From Clostridia bacterium (lineage in GTDB: Bacteria; Bacillota; Clostridia; Oscillospirales; CAG-382): a DNA stretch of 8,203 nucleotides. Positions within the stretch are counted from its first letter, which is position 1; every line of letters begins with the position of its first letter. Location: assembly GCA_017959195.1 (NCBI GenBank), contig JAGDBE010000034.1, forward strand, positions 1-8,203, read 5' to 3'. The notes under the pieces are model-generated. The model searched no databases. It saw only the letters and a list, made by a program, of their open reading frames with translations, and was not told where the DNA came from. The position numbers and the translations under genes are program-made. Below are positions 5,871-8,203 of the stretch, in pieces.

Positions 5871-6057
5871 ATTGTTTTTTACAGAATTTTTCGTTCTTAC
5901 AGCCGCCGTTTTTTTCGCAGTTATGTTTATTCATACATTCGTAGTACACTTTCCCGTTCGATATATATTTACTCAGCGCCGTATTTGCGTCTATCACGCT
6001 GCAGTACCTTTCAAGCGTCTCTTTGAATTTTCCTTTATCCGAAAATGCGCTTATCAT
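5869..6057 (-). CDS. Small cysteine-rich protein with a C-x5-C ladder, function unknown
   Basis: A 62-residue product not recognised as a named family. Residues 1-18 look like an amphipathic helix (SDKGKFKETLERY). Five cysteines occur at C19, C41, C47, C53 and C59, so the last four are spaced exactly six residues apart (C-x5-C-x5-C-x5-C) in a Lys/Asn/Gly-rich C-terminus. It has no signal peptide or membrane segment, suggesting a cytoplasmic protein; metal or Fe-S binding is possible but unproven. Translation is well supported: GGAGGC lies about seven bases before the ATG on the minus strand (6067-6062). It lies 70 bases downstream of ttcA on the same strand with no hairpin terminator between, so co-transcription is likely. 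A weak TATAAT at 6094-6089 or TATACT at 6081-6076 might also give it a promoter. Confidence 0.72.
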   Translation of the reverse strand: MISAFSDKGKFKETLERYCSVIDANTALSKYISNGKVYYECMNKHNCEKNGGCKNEKFCKKQ

Positions 6058-6075
6058 TTTTCTGCCTCCGATTAC

Positions 6076-6118
6076 AGTATACGCTTTTATTATATGTAAT
6101 CTTCAAAAAAAGTATACT
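6076..6118. repeat. Two GTATAC palindromes between ttcA and the small gene
   Basis: AGTATAC at 6076-6082 and the eight-base palindrome AGTATACT at 6111-6118 lie 35 bases apart, both within the 70-base gap. On the minus strand the right half of the first copy reads TATACT, a good -10 hexamer, so one copy may be part of a promoter instead of an operator. An AT-rich context makes chance recurrence plausible. Confidence 0.3.
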
Positions 6119-6127
6119 CTGTCGGGT

Positions 6128-6916
6128 TTAATCGGAATTTTCGTCGGAAAAAGGCAGTTTATTTATCTTATAGCCGTCGATTTCCGCTCTCTGCATTGCG
6201 CCGAAAATCCTATATTTCAGCCCTTTATTCTCTTTTTCGAGTTTTGAAAGCATTTTCTTTATCTCTTCCCTATCGGAATGTTTATCCTCGGGGCAGGGGC
6301 TTGAAAGAATCGGAAGATTAGAGTGGTTTATAAAATACTTTATTTCCTTTTCGCGTGCGTAAACAAGCGGTCTTATTACCGTTATATCGCGTCTGTCAAG
6401 ATACGTTACCGGCGAAAAGCAGCCTATTCTTCCCTCATTGAAGAGGTTTAACATAAACGTTTCAACGGCGTCGTCGAAATGGTGTCCGAGTGCGATTTTA
6501 TTACATCCGAGTTTTTTTGCGTTTTCGTGCAGCGCGCCGCGTCTCATTCTCGCGCAGAGCGAGCAGGGGTTATTTTCTTTTCTGATATCGAAAATTATTT
6601 TTGCGATATCCGTCTCGAAAAGAGTGAAATTTACTTCAAGCTCTTCGCAGAGTTTTCTTATCTTTTCAAAGCCCGCCTTCTGCTCCTCTTCGGAGCCCAT
6701 GCCCGATTTATAAAATCCGGGGTCCATGGTTACGGCTTCGATTTCAAATTCGTTCGGGTAAAATCTCCTCAAATTTGCAAGCGCGCACAAAAGGGTTACC
6801 GAATCCTTGCCGCCCGAAACTCCGACGGCGATTCTATCGCCTGTCTTTATCATTTCATAGTCGTCGACGGCTCTTCTTGTATAACTTAAAATTCTTCTGA
6901 TATTATATTCGTACAT
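6128..6916 (-). CDS. ttcA: TtcA-family PP-loop ATPase, tRNA 2-thiocytidine synthesis
   Basis: TtcA thiolates cytidine 32 of certain tRNAs using ATP and an Fe-S cluster. The 262-residue product has the PP-loop SGGKDS (34-39), which binds ATP, the family phrase GHHFDD (144-149), and IRPLVYAREKEI (181-192). The cysteine pair C118-x2-C121 in NPCSLCARMRRG and a third cysteine C208 in LSSPCPEDK match the three cluster-binding cysteines of E. coli TtcA, and favour TtcA over the lysidine synthetase TilS, which lacks them. The flanking zinc-finger domains of TtuA are absent. It is somewhat shorter than E. coli TtcA (about 311 residues), as in many Gram-positive homologues, where the exact tRNA substrate is less certain. 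The ATG at 6916 follows AAAGGA by about five bases. It is divergent from the carboxypeptidase gene and followed by the small Cys-rich gene. Confidence 0.88.
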   Translation of the reverse strand: MYEYNIRRILSYTRRAVDDYEMIKTGDRIAVGVSGGKDSVTLLCALANLRRFYPNEFEIEAVTMDPGFYKSGMGSEEEQKAGFEKIRKLCEELEVNFTLFETDIAKIIFDIRKENNPCSLCARMRRGALHENAKKLGCNKIALGHHFDDAVETFMLNLFNEGRIGCFSPVTYLDRRDITVIRPLVYAREKEIKYFINHSNLPILSSPCPEDKHSDREEIKKMLSKLEKENKGLKYRIFGAMQRAEIDGYKINKLPFSDENSD

Positions 6917-6951
6917 ATACGTCCTTTTCTGTCTGTAATATATTTTTTTGA

Positions 6952-6984
6952 CCTTTCATATATTTTTCAAAGAAATATGAAAGG
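6952..6984. repeat. Inverted repeat in the divergent ttcA/carboxypeptidase gap
   Basis: CCTTTCATAT (6952-6961) is the exact inverse complement of ATATGAAAGG (6975-6984), with 13 bases between that can extend part of the stem. The right arm contains most of the AAAGGA ribosome binding site (6980-6985) of the carboxypeptidase gene, so the RNA hairpin would cover it. In DNA the repeat sits centrally in the 77-base gap between two divergent genes, a usual place for an operator. No good sigma-A promoter was found for either gene here. Confidence 0.5.
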
Positions 6985-6993
6985 AATTCCGTT

Positions 6994-8085
6994 ATGAAAA
7001 ATCTGATAATTTTACTTTTTTTATTCGTTTTATCGGCAATTCTTTCTCTTTACTCGGCGTTTTTGAAAAAAGAGCAGAATAAAGACCAACCGTTAAGCGT
7101 TTTCGCACCCGTATATTACGGAAATTCTTTTGACGAAATAACAGCTCTTGCGCCTTCCGTTTCGGCACGCTCGGCAATCCTTACCGAGCTTCAAAGCGGC
7201 GCGGTTTTATACGAAAAAAACGCTGACGAGCGTCTTCCGATGGCAAGCACCACGAAAATCATGACATCAAAGATTATTCTTTCGCGCATGTCTCTTTCCG
7301 ACGTCGTTTCGGTCCCGAAAGAAGCCGCTCTCATCGAGGGCTCGTCTATTTATCTTAAAGAAGGAGAAAAAATCTCCGTAAAAGACTTATTATACGGGCT
7401 TTTACTTGAATCGGGCAACGATGCGGCATACACTCTTGCGCATGCGTGCGCCGGCAGCGAAGGTGAATTTGTAAAACTTATGAACGAGGAAGCGGAAAAG
7501 CTTAAACTTTACAACACGCATTTTGCAAATCCGCACGGGCTTTCGGCGGAAAATCACTACACGACCGCGCGCGACCTTGCTTCTTTGACAAAAGCCGCGA
7601 TGGAAAACGATATTTTCCGCGAAATCGTATCGACGAAAACTTACGTCTCCACTTCTTCCGACGGCGTGAAGCGGTATTTTTCAAACCACAACAAGCTTCT
7701 CAAATCGGAAAGCGATATTATCGGCGTTAAGACGTGTTACACGAAAGCGGCGGGCAGGTGTCTTGTTACCGCTATGTCGCGTTCCGGCAGCGAATACGCC
7801 GCCGTTACCCTTGATGACCGCGACGACTGGCGCGACCACAAAAATTTATTTTCTTACGCCTTCGAAAACTTCCGCTCAATATGCGTTTCGAAAGAAAACG
7901 TCTTTGCAATATACTTACAAAACAGGAAATTCACCTGCAAAGAAAGCGTTTATTTTGCCTGCTCATCGCAAAGCGTGCCGACTCTTTCATACACCTTCAC
8001 ATTCGACGGAGTAAGCGCGGTATTTACGGAATTTTACGCAGACGGCGCGGAAATGGGGAAATTCTGTCTTTCGGAGGTTTACTGA
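6994..8085 (+). CDS. Serine-type D-Ala-D-Ala carboxypeptidase, peptidase S11 (DacF/DacB-like)
   Basis: This low-molecular-weight penicillin-binding protein family removes the terminal D-Ala from peptidoglycan stem peptides outside the membrane. The 363-residue protein has a hydrophobic N-terminal export segment (about 3-23), then the catalytic domain: S85-T-T-K88 (SxxK, nucleophile S85), S140-G-N142 (SxN), and the third motif at K246-T-C248 in GVKTCYTKAAGRC. Family members normally read KTG there, so the glycine is replaced by cysteine (codon TGT at 7738-7740). The rest of the surrounding sequence is typical. A beta-rich C-terminal part (about 296-363) resembles the PBP5 C-terminal domain, without an obvious membrane-anchoring helix after it. 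The ATG at 6994 follows AAAGGA at 6980-6985 by eight bases. It may be a sporulation or vegetative enzyme; no sigma-F promoter was identified. The third-motif change leaves activity uncertain. Confidence 0.94.
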   Translation: MKNLIILLFLFVLSAILSLYSAFLKKEQNKDQPLSVFAPVYYGNSFDEITALAPSVSARSAILTELQSGAVLYEKNADERLPMASTTKIMTSKIILSRMSLSDVVSVPKEAALIEGSSIYLKEGEKISVKDLLYGLLLESGNDAAYTLAHACAGSEGEFVKLMNEEAEKLKLYNTHFANPHGLSAENHYTTARDLASLTKAAMENDIFREIVSTKTYVSTSSDGVKRYFSNHNKLLKSESDIIGVKTCYTKAAGRCLVTAMSRSGSEYAAVTLDDRDDWRDHKNLFSYAFENFRSICVSKENVFAIYLQNRKFTCKESVYFACSSQSVPTLSYTFTFDGVSAVFTEFYADGAEMGKFCLSEVY

Positions 8086-8203
8086 GCGGGCGGATCTTTT
8101 CTCACGCCGAGCAATTCGACTTTTTCTCCGTCCGACGAAAAGATAATATCTCCGTTTTTACTCGTTTCAAGCACCGAAGCGCCTATTTTTGCAAAATTCT
8201 TTA
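8079..8203 (-). CDS. 3' end of an unidentified gene, possibly a ComEC-like MBL-fold C-terminus
   Basis: An open frame enters from the right edge and runs 40 codons to TAA at 8081-8079, ending VELLGVRKDPPAQ. Its stop lies inside the last codons of the carboxypeptidase gene, a 7-bp convergent overlap. The pattern A-K-I-G-A-S-V-L-E-T-S-x-x-G-D-I-I-F-S-S-D-G resembles the end of the metallo-beta-lactamase-type domain in ComEC/Rec2 proteins (gly-x-x-val-x-x-thr then gly-x-ile then a DG turn). This is pattern memory, not a search result, and the fragment is short. Codon use and the lack of stops on this strand in the remaining sequence support coding. No terminator hairpin was seen between the two genes. 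Confidence 0.55.
   Translation of the reverse strand, partial: KNFAKIGASVLETSKNGDIIFSSDGEKVELLGVRKDPPAQ

Noticed and set aside
6438..6889. Plus-strand open frames opposite ttcA (6438-6713 and 6479-6889)
   Set aside because: Shadows of ttcA, which has complete catalytic motifs; no RBS or family resemblance.

Overview
The window reads as ordinary chromosome from a low-to-mid GC Gram-positive bacterium, most likely a member of Clostridia. This is an inference. It rests on strong AGGAGG-type ribosome binding sites, near-consensus sigma-A promoters (TTGACA/17/TATAAT class), short U-tailed hairpin terminators, and the gene set: NAD-dependent ligase, a VanZ-family protein, an S11 D,D-carboxypeptidase and a TtcA-type PP-loop protein. 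No mobile element, CRISPR array, rRNA or tRNA gene, or phage gene was seen.

Layout, left to right: (i) the first 13 codons of a minus-strand gene leaving the left edge, with its own RBS, a -10 box and a cluster of TTAAC direct repeats that resembles a PhoP/PhoB-type binding site; (ii) ligA on the minus strand with a terminator and a consensus promoter; (iii) divergently, a one-pass membrane protein with an LRR-like outer domain and a long Glu-rich tail, then a VanZ-family membrane protein with a charged extra segment; (iv) convergent to VanZ, a family 4 glycosyltransferase starting at TTG, sharing a bidirectional terminator with it; (v) divergently, dut; (vi) on the minus strand, ttcA followed by a 62-residue Cys-rich protein; (vii) divergently, a D-Ala-D-Ala carboxypeptidase; (viii) convergent and overlapping it by 7 bp, the 3' end of an unidentified minus-strand gene that may encode a ComEC-like MBL-fold C-terminus.

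Most genes are single transcription units with their own promoter and terminator, so this is housekeeping sequence and not one operon. The functions fall into DNA maintenance and nucleotide hygiene (LigA, Dut), tRNA thiolation (TtcA), and the cell envelope (carboxypeptidase, glycosyltransferase, VanZ, acidic LRR-like protein). I did not find a convincing undescribed multi-gene system. The most unusual points are the KTG-to-KTC change in the carboxypeptidase, the C-x5-C ladder in the small protein, the TTAAC repeat cluster at the left, two neighbouring envelope proteins with charged low-complexity outer segments, and an inverted repeat that would cover the carboxypeptidase RBS. No gap between genes exceeds 300 bases.
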